The notes beneath the pieces were generated by a model. It searched no databases and had not been told where the DNA came from. It was given only the letters and a program-made list of their open reading frames with translations. Shown here piece after piece: positions 23,215-32,739 of a stretch of DNA of 64,000 bases. Each line of letters begins with the position of its first letter. Position 1 is the stretch's first letter. Both the position numbers and the translations under genes were made by a program. This DNA is from UBA4416 sp040386075 (GTDB taxonomy: Bacteria; Bacteroidota; Bacteroidia; B-17B0; Aurantibacillaceae): NCBI GenBank assembly GCA_040386075.1, contig JAZKGE010000025.1, forward strand, positions 7,737-71,736, read 5' to 3'.

Positions 23215-25641
23215 TTATTTTTTGAATTCAACTTTCATTTCTACGCGACGGTTTTTCTGACGTCCTGCTTCATTTGAATTATCTGCAATTGGCACTGTTT
23301 GTCCGAACCACTCGGTAATTACTTTATCAGCTTTTACTCCTTTGCTCACTAAGTATTTTTTAACTGCCTTAGCACGTTTTTCTGATAAAGCCATGTTCTT
23401 AGCAGCATCGCCCTGATTATCCGTATGACCTGATAATTTCAGTGTCCAGTCGGCAGCGTGTACTTTCATTAGCTTGGCTAAGTCGTTCAACGAAGGCAAT
23501 GATACTTTTTTAATGATATCTTTTCCGGTTGCGAACTCTAAGCTGGCGAACGCTTTTTCGAGGATCTTCTGCTCTTCAACTTTTAATACCGGAGCCGGAG
23601 GACAACCTTTCAGCTCTTTTAATCCAGGAGTGGTAGGGCAATCATCTTCTCTATCCACTACTCCATCTTTATCGGTATCAGGCCAAGGACAACCTTTGTT
23701 TTCAACAGCACCTACAATATCCGGACAAGCATCATCTTTATCCAACACTGTATCGCCATCTTTATCAGGGCAACCTTTAAATTCTTTAGGGCCGGCAACA
23801 TCCGGACAAGCATCATATTTATCAGGTGTTTTATCACCATCCCTATCAGGACAACCTAAAAACTCAGCTAAACCTGCATCATCCGGACATTCATCATCCT
23901 TATCGGTAATTTTATCTCCATCTTTATCAGGGCAACCTTTAAAGTCAACCAAACCTTTCTCATCAGGGCAGTTATCTTCAAGATCCGTGATACCATCACC
24001 ATCCCTATCCGGACAACCCTGTAACTCTTTAACACCTGCCACATCCGGACATTTATCATCCTTATCCTGAATATGATCACCATCTTTATCAGGACAACCC
24101 ATGAATTCCCATACTCCCGGTACATCCTTACACTGATCTTTTTTGTTGGATACGCCATCCTTGTCTCTATCTTTTGGTTTACCGTAAGGAATAGGTACTT
24201 TCAATAAAGCATATATATCGGCCCCATAGATGGTTTTTTGTCCAACCAATGGAGCCAGATTTGAAGATCCAATAACCAGTGGCCCCAGCCTTATAGCGGC
24301 GCCAGCCCTGAATCCATCCAAAAAGTTATATTGTATTGGAATGAAAATACCTGCCCATTTCCAATCGTAACGAGGTGTTAAGGTTAAGCTGCTGATATCG
24401 TGTACTTTTGTATCGTTCTTTTTGAACTGCATGGCAATAAAAGGAGTGAAATTCACATAAAAATCTTTCCATACCTGGTAATCGACCTGCAGACTGAAAG
24501 CGGTTGGCAGGTTCATTTTATAGGTACTTGGTCCGTAAACACCACCAAAACGACCTTTTAATGTATCATCAAATTCGCCAACAGATTTTGGATTGATGGG
24601 TTTTAAATTCCAGAATCCAACATCGGCTTTAAAGTTTCCGCTGGTTGATCCTTTTTTAAATTTAATAGATCCGATATCGGTAACCGAAAAACCGATCTTT
24701 AATTTATACTTGTTCTTATCATTTCTCCAAAGGTCTTTTACCCCATCCATGTCGTATTTATATTTCATGTACGAAGGACGCCATTCGTAAACCACACCAA
24801 AATCAAATCCAACGCCCGGGTATGACTGACTGTAATCAAACACTTTGGTTCCGGTTTGCTCTCCACCAAATTGAATATCCTTAAAGGTTAAGTTATCAGA
24901 GTGTCCGTATTCAACCTCTGATTGAAAAATAGATAAAGTAGTATCTGTTTGGAAATTATATTCAAGATCTCTTACAAACATATAGGTTGATTGAATTCCC
25001 TGTAATAATTTAACAGTAGCACCACCTTTAAAATAATGTTCATTGTCTTCTTTGAACACATGCGCGTATGTTAATCCATATTCTGCCCAGGTCATTTCCT
25101 GTATGCTCAGGTTCTTATTCTCTAAATTTTTGACCCATAAACTAGGATACTTAAACTCTTCGTAAGCCAATTTTGCAAGATCCTGGGAAACGCCATCAAT
25201 GTTAACGTAGTTTCGCACACAAGATGATAAAGCAATGGCATTTTTGCGATTAAGTGGGATTAAAAAAGATGGCCCAACTATCCTGTTGGTAACATACATG
25301 CTTTTATTTTTGCTGTTATCTCTGGTTGATAAATAATGGTCGGCAAATAAGGTATCCTGAAAAGCCGGAAAATAATTTTCGGGCATAGTGTCCTTTAAAA
25401 TGGTTTTCCATTTAGCGGTTTTATGGAATGCGCTCCGGTCGACCCCCACATAATTATTATAAGCGCCGATATTGATCCCAAAAAGGTTCATATCAAACTT
25501 CATTCTTCCATCCACTATGCTGGCAGGTTGCTGATAAATACCTGTTACACCCGCATAATTACTTTGATTAAATCCCACAAAATCCTGAGATCGTGCATAA
25601 TAGCCAAATGATAAAACAATAAATAGTAAGATTTTCTTCAT
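23215..25641 (-). CDS. OmpA-family outer membrane protein with DUF5723-like barrel and thrombospondin type 3 repeats
   Basis: The 808-residue protein has a signal peptide, a large beta-barrel-like region (about 20-495) whose start FVGFNQSNYAGVTGIYQQPA is typical of DUF5723, then seven thrombospondin type 3 calcium-binding repeats (about 500-690; DxDxDGxxDxxDxCPD units such as DRDGDGITDLEDNCPD), and a C-terminal OmpA peptidoglycan-binding domain (LSGHTDNQGD, SEKRAKAVKKYL, EAGRQKNRRVEMKVEF). It probably spans the outer membrane and ties it to the cell wall through a calcium-stiffened stalk. Alone in its transcript with a terminator behind. Confidence 0.92.
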   Translation of the reverse strand: MKKILLFIVLSFGYYARSQDFVGFNQSNYAGVTGIYQQPASIVDGRMKFDMNLFGINIGAYNNYVGVDRSAFHKTAKWKTILKDTMPENYFPAFQDTLFADHYLSTRDNSKNKSMYVTNRIVGPSFLIPLNRKNAIALSSCVRNYVNIDGVSQDLAKLAYEEFKYPSLWVKNLENKNLSIQEMTWAEYGLTYAHVFKEDNEHYFKGGATVKLLQGIQSTYMFVRDLEYNFQTDTTLSIFQSEVEYGHSDNLTFKDIQFGGEQTGTKVFDYSQSYPGVGFDFGVVYEWRPSYMKYKYDMDGVKDLWRNDKNKYKLKIGFSVTDIGSIKFKKGSTSGNFKADVGFWNLKPINPKSVGEFDDTLKGRFGGVYGPSTYKMNLPTAFSLQVDYQVWKDFYVNFTPFIAMQFKKNDTKVHDISSLTLTPRYDWKWAGIFIPIQYNFLDGFRAGAAIRLGPLVIGSSNLAPLVGQKTIYGADIYALLKVPIPYGKPKDRDKDGVSNKKDQCKDVPGVWEFMGCPDKDGDHIQDKDDKCPDVAGVKELQGCPDRDGDGITDLEDNCPDEKGLVDFKGCPDKDGDKITDKDDECPDDAGLAEFLGCPDRDGDKTPDKYDACPDVAGPKEFKGCPDKDGDTVLDKDDACPDIVGAVENKGCPWPDTDKDGVVDREDDCPTTPGLKELKGCPPAPVLKVEEQKILEKAFASLEFATGKDIIKKVSLPSLNDLAKLMKVHAADWTLKLSGHTDNQGDAAKNMALSEKRAKAVKKYLVSKGVKADKVITEWFGQTVPIADNSNEAGRQKNRRVEMKVEFKK

Positions 25642-25795
25642 AGATCTGTTTTGATAGTTAGATCATAAAAATAAGACATTCTGTTTAATATCTCTAAAAA
25701 TCCAAAAAAATTACGGTATAATTAACAAAAGTGGCGGGAAACACCAATGAATCACATTACATTTAGTATCTTCGCCAATTGTTACCAAAAAAAAT

Positions 25796-26872
25796 ATGTT
25801 AGATAAATTAGAAGAAATAAAGCGCCGTTTTACAGATGTTGAAGCTAAGTTGGGAGATCCGAGCGTGATTGCAGATATGCAATTATTTAAAAAATTAAAT
25901 AAAGAATACCGCGACCTTGAGCCTGTTGTTGAAGCTTATTATAAATACAAACAAATAACCGATAATATTAACGGTGCCAAAGAAATACTGGCTACTGAAA
26001 AGGATAAGGAGTTTTTGGATATGGCCAAGGCCGATCTGGAAGAGAATCGTTTAGCAGAAGAAAAATTACAGGATGAAGTACGTATCATGTTAATTCCTAA
26101 AGATCCGGAAGATGCAAAGAATTGTACGATGGAGATAAGAGGTGGAACCGGGGGCGATGAAGCCGCTATTTTTGCAGGAGACCTGTTTGATATGTACCGC
26201 CGCTATTGCGAGATAAAAGGATATCAATTAGAAGTAGTAGATGAAAGTCCGGGATCAATGGGCGGTTATAAAGAGATCGTGTTTAATGTAAAAGGTAATA
26301 ATGCTTTTGGTACCATGAAGTTTGAAAGCGGGGTTCACCGTGTGCAACGTGTGCCGGCAACTGAAGCTGCAGGACGTGTACATACATCGGCAGCAACCGT
26401 AGCCGTTTTACCTGAAGCCGAAGAATGGGATATTGAAATTAAACCGGCTGATATTGAAATGGCAACTGCCCGAAGTGGTGGTGCCGGCGGACAAAATGTA
26501 AATAAAGTTGAATCGAAAGTAATATTAACACACAAGCCTTCGGGCATTGTTGTTACTTGCCAAACGCAGCGTAACCAGTTAGGTAACCGCGAGAAAGCCA
26601 TGGAAATGCTACGTTCTAAATTATATGATCTTGAATACCAAAAACGATTGGCAGATACAACCAGTCGCCGAAAAAGTATGGTAAGTACGGGCGACAGATC
26701 TGAAAAGATCAGAACTTATAATTATCCGCAAAACAGGATCACGGATCACCGTATTGGCTTAACGCTGTATAATTTAACCGACTTTACCAACGGTTACATT
26801 CAACAAATGATAGATGCCTTGCAATTTGCCGAAAATGCAGAACGATTGAAAGAAGGAGGACTTAACAGTTAG
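25796..26872 (+). CDS. prfA: Peptide chain release factor 1
   Basis: RF1 ends translation at UAA and UAG. The 358-residue protein has the codon-recognition PAT motif (RVPATEAAGR) and the catalytic GGQ at residues 231-233 within SGGAGGQNVNKVES. RF1 rather than RF2 is indicated by PAT in place of SPF. Start and length are standard. It is followed 69 nt later by pyrF on the same strand. Confidence 0.97.
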   Translation: MLDKLEEIKRRFTDVEAKLGDPSVIADMQLFKKLNKEYRDLEPVVEAYYKYKQITDNINGAKEILATEKDKEFLDMAKADLEENRLAEEKLQDEVRIMLIPKDPEDAKNCTMEIRGGTGGDEAAIFAGDLFDMYRRYCEIKGYQLEVVDESPGSMGGYKEIVFNVKGNNAFGTMKFESGVHRVQRVPATEAAGRVHTSAATVAVLPEAEEWDIEIKPADIEMATARSGGAGGQNVNKVESKVILTHKPSGIVVTCQTQRNQLGNREKAMEMLRSKLYDLEYQKRLADTTSRRKSMVSTGDRSEKIRTYNYPQNRITDHRIGLTLYNLTDFTNGYIQQMIDALQFAENAERLKEGGLNS

Positions 26873-26941
26873 AGAAATAGAGAGTTAAGAGTTAATGATT
26901 AACTCTTTAATTCATCAATTCAATAATTCAATAATTATTAT

Positions 26942-27757
26942 ATGACACGAGCAGAACTTATAAAAGAAATAAAAACTAAAAAAACATTTTTGTGTGTTGG
27001 TTTAGACCCGGACGTTGACAAACTTCCTAAATTTTTATTGGAGTTTGATGACCCCATCTTTGAATTTAATCGCCGTATCATTGATGCCACTGCCGACTAT
27101 TGTGTATCCTATAAACCAAACACTGCTTTTTATGAAGCTTATGGTATTAGCGGTTTAACAAGTTTGGAAAGAACTATCAAATACATTAAACAATTTTACC
27201 CGAACCACTTTTTAATTGCGGATGCCAAACGTGGCGATATTGGCAACACATCGAGCATGTATGCCAAAGCCTTTTTTAAACGCTTAAAGGCCGATGCTAT
27301 CACAGTTGCCCCTTATATGGGAAGCGACTCAGTAAAACCTTTCCTGGAATTTGAAGGTAAATGGGCTATTGTATTGGCATTAACCTCAAACGAAGGTGCT
27401 AAAGATTTTCAGTTGGATGAAGGGAAAACCGAGCAATTATACAAACACGTTTTAAAAACATCCAGTAAGTGGGGAACTACCGAAAATATGATGTATGTAA
27501 TTGGCGCTACCAAAGCCGATATGTTTGATGAAGTAAGGCAGATCGTTCCTAATCATTTTTTACTGGTTCCGGGTGTTGGTGCACAGGGTGGCAGTTTGGC
27601 TGATGTGTGTAAACATGGTTTGATAAAAAATGATATTGGTTTACTGATCAACTCATCACGCGCTATTATTTATGCTTCCAATAACGAAGATTTTGCAGAA
27701 GCTGCTGCAAAAGAAGCTAAAAAGATATCGGATGAAATGAAGACTTACTTCGCGTAA
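26942..27757 (+). CDS. pyrF: Orotidine 5'-phosphate decarboxylase
   Basis: The 271-residue enzyme makes UMP from OMP, the last step of pyrimidine synthesis. It belongs to the longer PyrF type (subfamily 2) of Bacteroidota, Actinobacteria and Myxococcota: CVGLDPDVDKLP, the catalytic DAKRGDIGNTSSMYAKAFF, VAPYMGSDSVKPF and the phosphate-site segment LVPGVGAQGG with NSSRAIIYA. No other pyr gene is adjacent. Confidence 0.96.
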   Translation: MTRAELIKEIKTKKTFLCVGLDPDVDKLPKFLLEFDDPIFEFNRRIIDATADYCVSYKPNTAFYEAYGISGLTSLERTIKYIKQFYPNHFLIADAKRGDIGNTSSMYAKAFFKRLKADAITVAPYMGSDSVKPFLEFEGKWAIVLALTSNEGAKDFQLDEGKTEQLYKHVLKTSSKWGTTENMMYVIGATKADMFDEVRQIVPNHFLLVPGVGAQGGSLADVCKHGLIKNDIGLLINSSRAIIYASNNEDFAEAAAKEAKKISDEMKTYFA

Positions 27758-27852
27758 TTCTGTACTTTTTTCGTTTATCGGTAAAACACTACCAGTTAAT
27801 TGTTCAATCCTACCAGATACTAAACTGCATAAAAAAGGATTTTTTTATTGGG

Positions 27853-27860
27853 TAAGTTTG
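27853..27860 (+). promoter_or_regulatory. -7 element of the PKD T9SS gene
   Basis: TAAGTTTG matches TAnnTTTG. It overlaps an upstream in-frame ATG at 27858 and so shows that translation starts at 27888 instead. Confidence 0.6.
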
Positions 27861-27887
27861 CACTATAACCCACTAAAATTAATTTTT

Positions 27888-29126
27888 ATGAACTACAAAA
27901 TTTACTCACTACTATTAATATCCTTATTTGCATTTAGCAAAATGCAGGCTCAATGCTCAAGCAGCTATATTTATTCTTATACAGGAATTACAAATTTTGT
28001 TTGGTTCCAGGATAAATCAATAGCACCCACAAACTGGCAAAGAGAATATACACATTGGAATTTTAATGATGGAAGTTCTACGGATACAAATAAAACAGCA
28101 ACTCATACATTTCCTCAAGCTCAAACATATAATGTTGTAAAAGAAACCAGATTTTCTGAAATAGGTAATCCATCCAATTTTTGTATTGCAAAAGATTCTT
28201 TGCTTATAAATGCAGCATTATCAACCTCTTCTAATGTGTGCATACCACATGTAGAAATGAAAGTAAAGTGGTTAAGCGGTTTAACTTACGGCGTATCTAA
28301 TTTCGTATCTAATGGATGTCCATATAATTATAGAGAAATTGTTGCAGATACAGGATCGACATTTATGCCGGGAGGAGGTGTTCCAATGCCGGGTATTTTT
28401 ACTACACAACACTATTATTTCACTTATAATGTTGCAATGCCGCAATTTAACAACACAATTACTCACCATATTAATTACCCTAACCCACAAAATTTTGGAG
28501 GCACAGAAGACTACCATTATATAGTTACTCTGAATACCACAAATCAAACTCCCAACGATTGTCATGCATCTTTCTTTATGCAACCGTCAGATTCGACTTT
28601 ACATAACTGGACTTTACAAGATTATTCTTCAAGTGCAGGTACCGCTTCTTACTTCTGGGATTTTGGCGATGGTAGCACTTCAACATTAGCTAGTCCAACA
28701 CATACTTATGCCAGCATTGGCATGTATACAATTTGTATGACAGTATCAAGTGGCACCTGCTCTGATACTTATTGCGAAACTGCATTTGTTGACACTACTA
28801 TAAACGGAGCCGGAATTCATTCCATTAACGTTCAGAAAATGATGGTGACAGGTATTTCTGAAAATAAAAAACAGCAACAATCAGTTTTATTATTCCCAAA
28901 TCCTGCACAAAATAGCATAGAGGTTTCTTATCCATTTGAAAAAGATAATTACACTATTAGCGTCACCAACCTTTTAGGGCAAAATGTTTGGGATCAAGCT
29001 ATAAATAATGTATCAACAGAATCAGTTAAATTAAACATTGAAGACTTGCAAAGTGGTATTTATTTTTTACAAATACATTCAGATAGCGGAACTACATTAG
29101 CCAAGACACGATTTATTAAAGAGTAA
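27888..29126 (+). CDS. PKD-domain T9SS protein
   Basis: From the ATG at 27888 the protein has 412 residues: a signal peptide (MNYKIYSLLLISLFAFSKMQA), a degenerate PKD-like region (HWNFNDGSSTDTN), a metal-free middle domain I do not recognise, one clear PKD domain (FWDFGDGSTSTLASPTHTYA) and a type A sorting domain (LLFPNPAQNSIEVSY to RFIKE). It is expected at the cell surface; function unknown. The longer frame from 27858 adds ten residues that lie in the promoter. A bidirectional terminator separates it from convergent mtgA. Confidence 0.82.
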   Translation: MNYKIYSLLLISLFAFSKMQAQCSSSYIYSYTGITNFVWFQDKSIAPTNWQREYTHWNFNDGSSTDTNKTATHTFPQAQTYNVVKETRFSEIGNPSNFCIAKDSLLINAALSTSSNVCIPHVEMKVKWLSGLTYGVSNFVSNGCPYNYREIVADTGSTFMPGGGVPMPGIFTTQHYYFTYNVAMPQFNNTITHHINYPNPQNFGGTEDYHYIVTLNTTNQTPNDCHASFFMQPSDSTLHNWTLQDYSSSAGTASYFWDFGDGSTSTLASPTHTYASIGMYTICMTVSSGTCSDTYCETAFVDTTINGAGIHSINVQKMMVTGISENKKQQQSVLLFPNPAQNSIEVSYPFEKDNYTISVTNLLGQNVWDQAINNVSTESVKLNIEDLQSGIYFLQIHSDSGTTLAKTRFIKE

Positions 29127-29130
29127 TCAT

Positions 29131-29162
29131 AAAAAAAGTAGCCAATAGGCTACTTTTTTTTA
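29131..29162. terminator. Bidirectional terminator overlapping the mtgA stop
   Basis: AAAAAAAGTAGCC and GGCTACTTTTTTT arms around AATA. It serves the T9SS gene on the plus strand and lies inside the last four codons and stop of mtgA on the minus strand. Confidence 0.88.
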
Positions 29163-29890
29163 TTTGATCTTTCGGGCTCATCATCATCTTTATATTTATC
29201 GTAATCCAGTTTATTACCCCAGAAATTCATTTGTTGTTTGATCCAGGCTTTTCGGCCAACAATATAGGTTGAAGGCGGGTTAGCTTTAAATCGCAATGGA
29301 TTAGGCAATATAGCGGCAATAGCAGCAGCTTCATCCTTTGTTAATTTTTTGGCCGGTTTATGAAACCAATGTTGCGAAGCTGCTTCGGCTCCATAAATAC
29401 CATTTCCCATTTCAATACTATTGAGGTACACTTCCATAATACGTTCTTTGCTCCAGAATACTTCTATTAATAAAGTAAACCAAAGCTCCAGGCCTTTTCG
29501 CAGGAAACTCCTACCCTGCCATAAAAACACATTTTTGGCGGTTTGTTGTGTAATGGTACTGGCGCCTCTGATGCGTTTGCCCTGCTCATTTTCCTTCATC
29601 GCTTTTTGAATGGCGCCCCAGTCAAATCCAAAGTGCTTCAGGTAATTTTGATCTTCGCTGCAAACCACGGCTAACTGCAATTTTGGAGAGATCTCTTTCA
29701 AAGGTACCCAGTCATGCTCCATGATAACTCCTTTATCATTCCTGAATTGCTCCACATCTCTGATAAGCATTAATGGTGTTAACGGAATGGGAACCCACCT
29801 GAATATAATTACAGAAACAATTGACAGTACAATAAATGCAACTATCGTTTTCCAAAGGATGGTCCAAATCCTGCCTAGTATTTTTCTCAT
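29150..29890 (-). CDS. mtgA: Monofunctional biosynthetic peptidoglycan transglycosylase
   Basis: MtgA polymerises lipid II into glycan strands. The 246-residue protein has one N-terminal membrane anchor (about 10-30) and the GT51 domain: catalytic EDQNYLKHFGFDW, RGASTITQQTAKNVFL, KERIMEVYLNSIEMGNGIYG and EAAAIAAILPNP. No transpeptidase domain follows, as expected for the monofunctional type. The C-terminal lysines (NKKK) are encoded by the arm of the terminator hairpin. Confidence 0.95.
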   Translation of the reverse strand: MRKILGRIWTILWKTIVAFIVLSIVSVIIFRWVPIPLTPLMLIRDVEQFRNDKGVIMEHDWVPLKEISPKLQLAVVCSEDQNYLKHFGFDWGAIQKAMKENEQGKRIRGASTITQQTAKNVFLWQGRSFLRKGLELWFTLLIEVFWSKERIMEVYLNSIEMGNGIYGAEAASQHWFHKPAKKLTKDEAAAIAAILPNPLRFKANPPSTYIVGRKAWIKQQMNFWGNKLDYDKYKDDDEPERSNKKK

Positions 29891-29920
29891 GAAACAGTAA
29901 AACTATTGTATTATTTACCT

Positions 29921-29928
29921 TAAGTTTG
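29921..29928 (+). promoter_or_regulatory. -7 element of the TlpA gene
   Basis: TAAGTTTG lies 40 nt before the ATG at 29969, in the divergent gap with mtgA. Confidence 0.5.
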
Positions 29929-29968
29929 CAGGCACTTATTTTTTTAACAACAACCCTTTTTTAATAAC

Positions 29969-30466
29969 ATGACCAAAAAGACAACCTATATCATCCTGAT
30001 CATTGCAATTCTTGGAGTTGTTGGTCTGTATTTTTATAATAAATACAATGTGGCTCCAACTATCAACATAGCAAAGCTGGATGTGGTAGACCAGGATACT
30101 AATAAATTTGACATCGGCTCGTTGAAAGGAAAACCGGTGATCGTTAGTTTTTACGCATCCTGGTGTCCACCCTGTAAAGAAGAATTACAGGCACTCAATA
30201 AAATAAAAGACCAAAAGTTACAGGGTATCGAAGTACTGGCCATAACCGACGAGAGTATTGAAAAACTGGTGGAATTTAAAAACAAGACCCAATATCCTTT
30301 TACTTTTTTAACTTTAACAAACCTGTTTTCCGATATTGGGATCGCTTCTATTCCCGTTACTTATTTGTTAAATGCCAAAGGCGAAATTGTATATAATAAT
30401 GTAGGCTTTATTGACTGGGAAGATGAATCGACCCGTGAGCATTTAAAAAGCCTGATGAATGAGTAA
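29969..30466 (+). CDS. TlpA-like membrane-anchored thioredoxin
   Basis: This 165-residue protein has an N-terminal membrane helix (about 5-22) and a periplasmic thioredoxin domain with the active site SWCPPCKEEL (CxxC near residues 66-69) and the cis-Pro region ASIPVTYLL. TlpA/ResA proteins reduce disulphides in cytochrome c apoproteins or other secreted proteins. No cytochrome genes are adjacent; it precedes a phosphohexomutase by 57 nt. Confidence 0.88.
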   Translation: MTKKTTYIILIIAILGVVGLYFYNKYNVAPTINIAKLDVVDQDTNKFDIGSLKGKPVIVSFYASWCPPCKEELQALNKIKDQKLQGIEVLAITDESIEKLVEFKNKTQYPFTFLTLTNLFSDIGIASIPVTYLLNAKGEIVYNNVGFIDWEDESTREHLKSLMNE

Positions 30467-30523
30467 AAACTTTGTTCAAACATTATTTAATGAATATATT
30501 TAAAGTCTATTTTTTATAACACT

Positions 30524-31930
30524 ATGACAAAGATCAAATTTGGAACCGACGGCTGGAGAGCCATTATAGCTCAGGAATTTACTGTTGAAAATGTTGCGCG
30601 TGTAACCGAGGCTACAGCCATCTGGATAAAGAACAATTTTAAGAACCCAAGTGCCGTTGTTGGCCACGACTGCCGTTTTGCCGGTGAATTATTTGCTGAA
30701 ACTACTGCCAAAGTATTTATTGCCCATGGTGTAAAAGTTTTTTTAGCAAAAGATTACGTGTCAACACCGATGATCTCTTTAGGCGCATTAAAATTAAATA
30801 CATCGTTAGGTATTATCATTACGGCCAGTCATAATCCGCCTTCTTACAACGGGTATAAATTAAAAGGCCATTACGGTGGACCATTAGGTCCCGAAAAAAT
30901 ACAGGAAGTGGAAGATATCATTCCTGAAAAAGCAAATCAGAATTATTTAGCCGTTGACCTAAAAGATGCTGAGGCAAAAGGACTATTGGAATACACCAAC
31001 CTGGAAGACATGTACATGAAACATGTTGAAGAAAATTTTGATATTAAAGCCATTAAGAACTCCAATTTAAAACTGGCTTATGATAGTATGTTTGGTGCAG
31101 GCAAACGTGTAATGAAACGCTTGTTCCCTGAGATCATTCATTTACATGATGATGATAATCCGGGCTTTCACGGACAAGCGCCGGAACCCATCCATAAAAA
31201 CCTGTTGGAGTTTAGCGAATTGATTAAGAAGGACGGAAAGATCAATTGCGGTTTATGTACCGATGGAGATGCCGATAGAATTGGTTTATATGACAGTAAA
31301 GGAAATTTTGTGGATTCGCACCATATTATTTTATTATTGGTAAAATATTTAGTAGAAGAAAAAAAATATGGCGGCAAAATAGTAGCTGCCTTCTCGGTAA
31401 CACCGCGTATTCATAAACTAGCAACTCACTATAACTTACCAATCATCATCACTCAAATTGGGTTCAAACATATTGCGGGTTATATGATCACCGAAGATGT
31501 GATCATGGGTGGCGAAGAAAGTGGCGGTATTGCTATCAAAGGGCATATCCCCGAACGTGATGGTATCTGGATGGGATTGACCATTTGGGAATACATGGCA
31601 AAATCGGGTAAAACATTAGAGCAGCTAATTGAAGACCTGTATAAATTAACCGGTCCTTTTGTTTACGAACGTAACGATCTGCACTTAACCGAAGATGTAA
31701 AACAAAAAGTAATTGAAGGTTGTAAAAATGACATCTACAAATCATTTGGTTCGTATAAAGTTGAACGCCGCGAAACAATTGACGGCTGGAAATACCATTT
31801 TGAGAACGAACAATGGCTGATGATCCGCGCCAGTGGTACCGAACCCGTTTTACGTTTGTATGGCGAAAGTGATACATTGGAAAACACCCGCAAGCTTTTA
31901 AAAGCAGCACAGGAAACTTTGTTGGGGTAA
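30524..31930 (+). CDS. Phosphoglucomutase/phosphomannomutase family protein
   Basis: The 468-residue enzyme has all four motifs of the alpha-D-phosphohexomutase family: phosphoserine loop TASHNPPSYNGYK, metal loop CTDGDADRIG, sugar loop GGEESGGIAI and phosphate loop RASGTEPVLRLY. The N-terminal IKFGTDGWRAIIAQEFT is typical for the Bacteroidota/Aquifex type that is annotated as phosphoglucomutase or phosphomannomutase. It interconverts hexose 1- and 6-phosphates for glycan precursors. Followed by a secreted protein after only 4 nt. Confidence 0.93.
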   Translation: MTKIKFGTDGWRAIIAQEFTVENVARVTEATAIWIKNNFKNPSAVVGHDCRFAGELFAETTAKVFIAHGVKVFLAKDYVSTPMISLGALKLNTSLGIIITASHNPPSYNGYKLKGHYGGPLGPEKIQEVEDIIPEKANQNYLAVDLKDAEAKGLLEYTNLEDMYMKHVEENFDIKAIKNSNLKLAYDSMFGAGKRVMKRLFPEIIHLHDDDNPGFHGQAPEPIHKNLLEFSELIKKDGKINCGLCTDGDADRIGLYDSKGNFVDSHHIILLLVKYLVEEKKYGGKIVAAFSVTPRIHKLATHYNLPIIITQIGFKHIAGYMITEDVIMGGEESGGIAIKGHIPERDGIWMGLTIWEYMAKSGKTLEQLIEDLYKLTGPFVYERNDLHLTEDVKQKVIEGCKNDIYKSFGSYKVERRETIDGWKYHFENEQWLMIRASGTEPVLRLYGESDTLENTRKLLKAAQETLLG

Positions 31931-31934
31931 ATAC

Positions 31935-32642
31935 ATGAAATCGCTTTTTTTTAGTCTTGTTTTTATTGCTGTTTTAGGAGATCAGGTTCTTGCTCAAAAC
32001 ATCAGTATTGAAAACAAGACCGGAAAAAGTAAGTCAACCTATTTATTCATAAAAAAGAATACCTGTAAAATTGCCTTTACAGATAAGCGCCCGGATAAGA
32101 ACGATGCAACTGTATTAGTTTGCATTCCTGCGGCTTTTACCAATTTACAGAATTTAAAGATCGATGGTTTGTATGCCGTTAATGGGCTTATTGGAAACAC
32201 AACAGCCATTAACAAAACATTAGGCGGCGTTTTTTACATTGAAAAGAATAATGTAAAAGTATTTCAATCAGCCAGAGGAAAGTTATTTAACGACAGTCTT
32301 CTAACTATTATTAAAGCCAATAAAGCATCCTGTTTTCAACAGATCCAATGTATTCAAAACGGAAAAGCGGCAAGTTTTAAAGATCAGAAAATATTTCAAC
32401 GCCGGGGCATAGCTATTTTAAAGGATAATTCCATTGCCATTATAGAAAGTGCTGAGCCCATTACCTTAAAGACTTTTTCAGAAGACCTGGCCTTATTGGG
32501 TGTAAAACAACTGATCTATACCGACATGGGCGCCTGGGATGAAGGCTGGTATAAAGAACCCGCAGCCGGTAAGATCGTAAGAATAGGGAAAGACCTTTCA
32601 CAAACTGCTAAACAAAGCAACTGGGTTATTTTCAAAAAATAG
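31935..32642 (+). CDS. Secreted protein, possible phosphodiester glycosidase-like domain
   Basis: The 235-residue protein has a signal peptide (to about residue 20). The part with YAVNGLIGNTT, RRGIAILKDNSIAIIES and DLALLGVKQLIYTDMGAWDEGW recalls the core of the NAGPA/phosphodiester glycosidase fold (VNGGFF, R-R-aig, LDGG), but the key positions are altered, so I regard the assignment as weak. Tight coupling to the phosphohexomutase (4 nt) suggests a job in cell-surface sugar metabolism. Confidence 0.6.
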   Translation: MKSLFFSLVFIAVLGDQVLAQNISIENKTGKSKSTYLFIKKNTCKIAFTDKRPDKNDATVLVCIPAAFTNLQNLKIDGLYAVNGLIGNTTAINKTLGGVFYIEKNNVKVFQSARGKLFNDSLLTIIKANKASCFQQIQCIQNGKAASFKDQKIFQRRGIAILKDNSIAIIESAEPITLKTFSEDLALLGVKQLIYTDMGAWDEGWYKEPAAGKIVRIGKDLSQTAKQSNWVIFKK

Positions 32643-32717
32643 GTTCGCTTCAACTAAATTTTAGACCAATTGGCTCGTTAAATATATATAATTTCATTTT
32701 TTTACCTGAAATTTCAT

Positions 32718-32725
32718 TAAGTTTG
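32718..32725 (+). promoter_or_regulatory. -7 element of apt
   Basis: TAAGTTTG lies 14 nt before the apt ATG. No clear -33 TTTG is seen. Confidence 0.45.
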
Positions 32726-32739
32726 TAATCCTAACGTTA

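Noticed and set aside
23474..24070. Long plus-strand ORF (198 codons) opposite the OmpA-family gene
   Set aside because: It mirrors the thrombospondin repeats; the regular Asp/Gly/Pro codons keep the antisense frame open. No start context, signal or homology.
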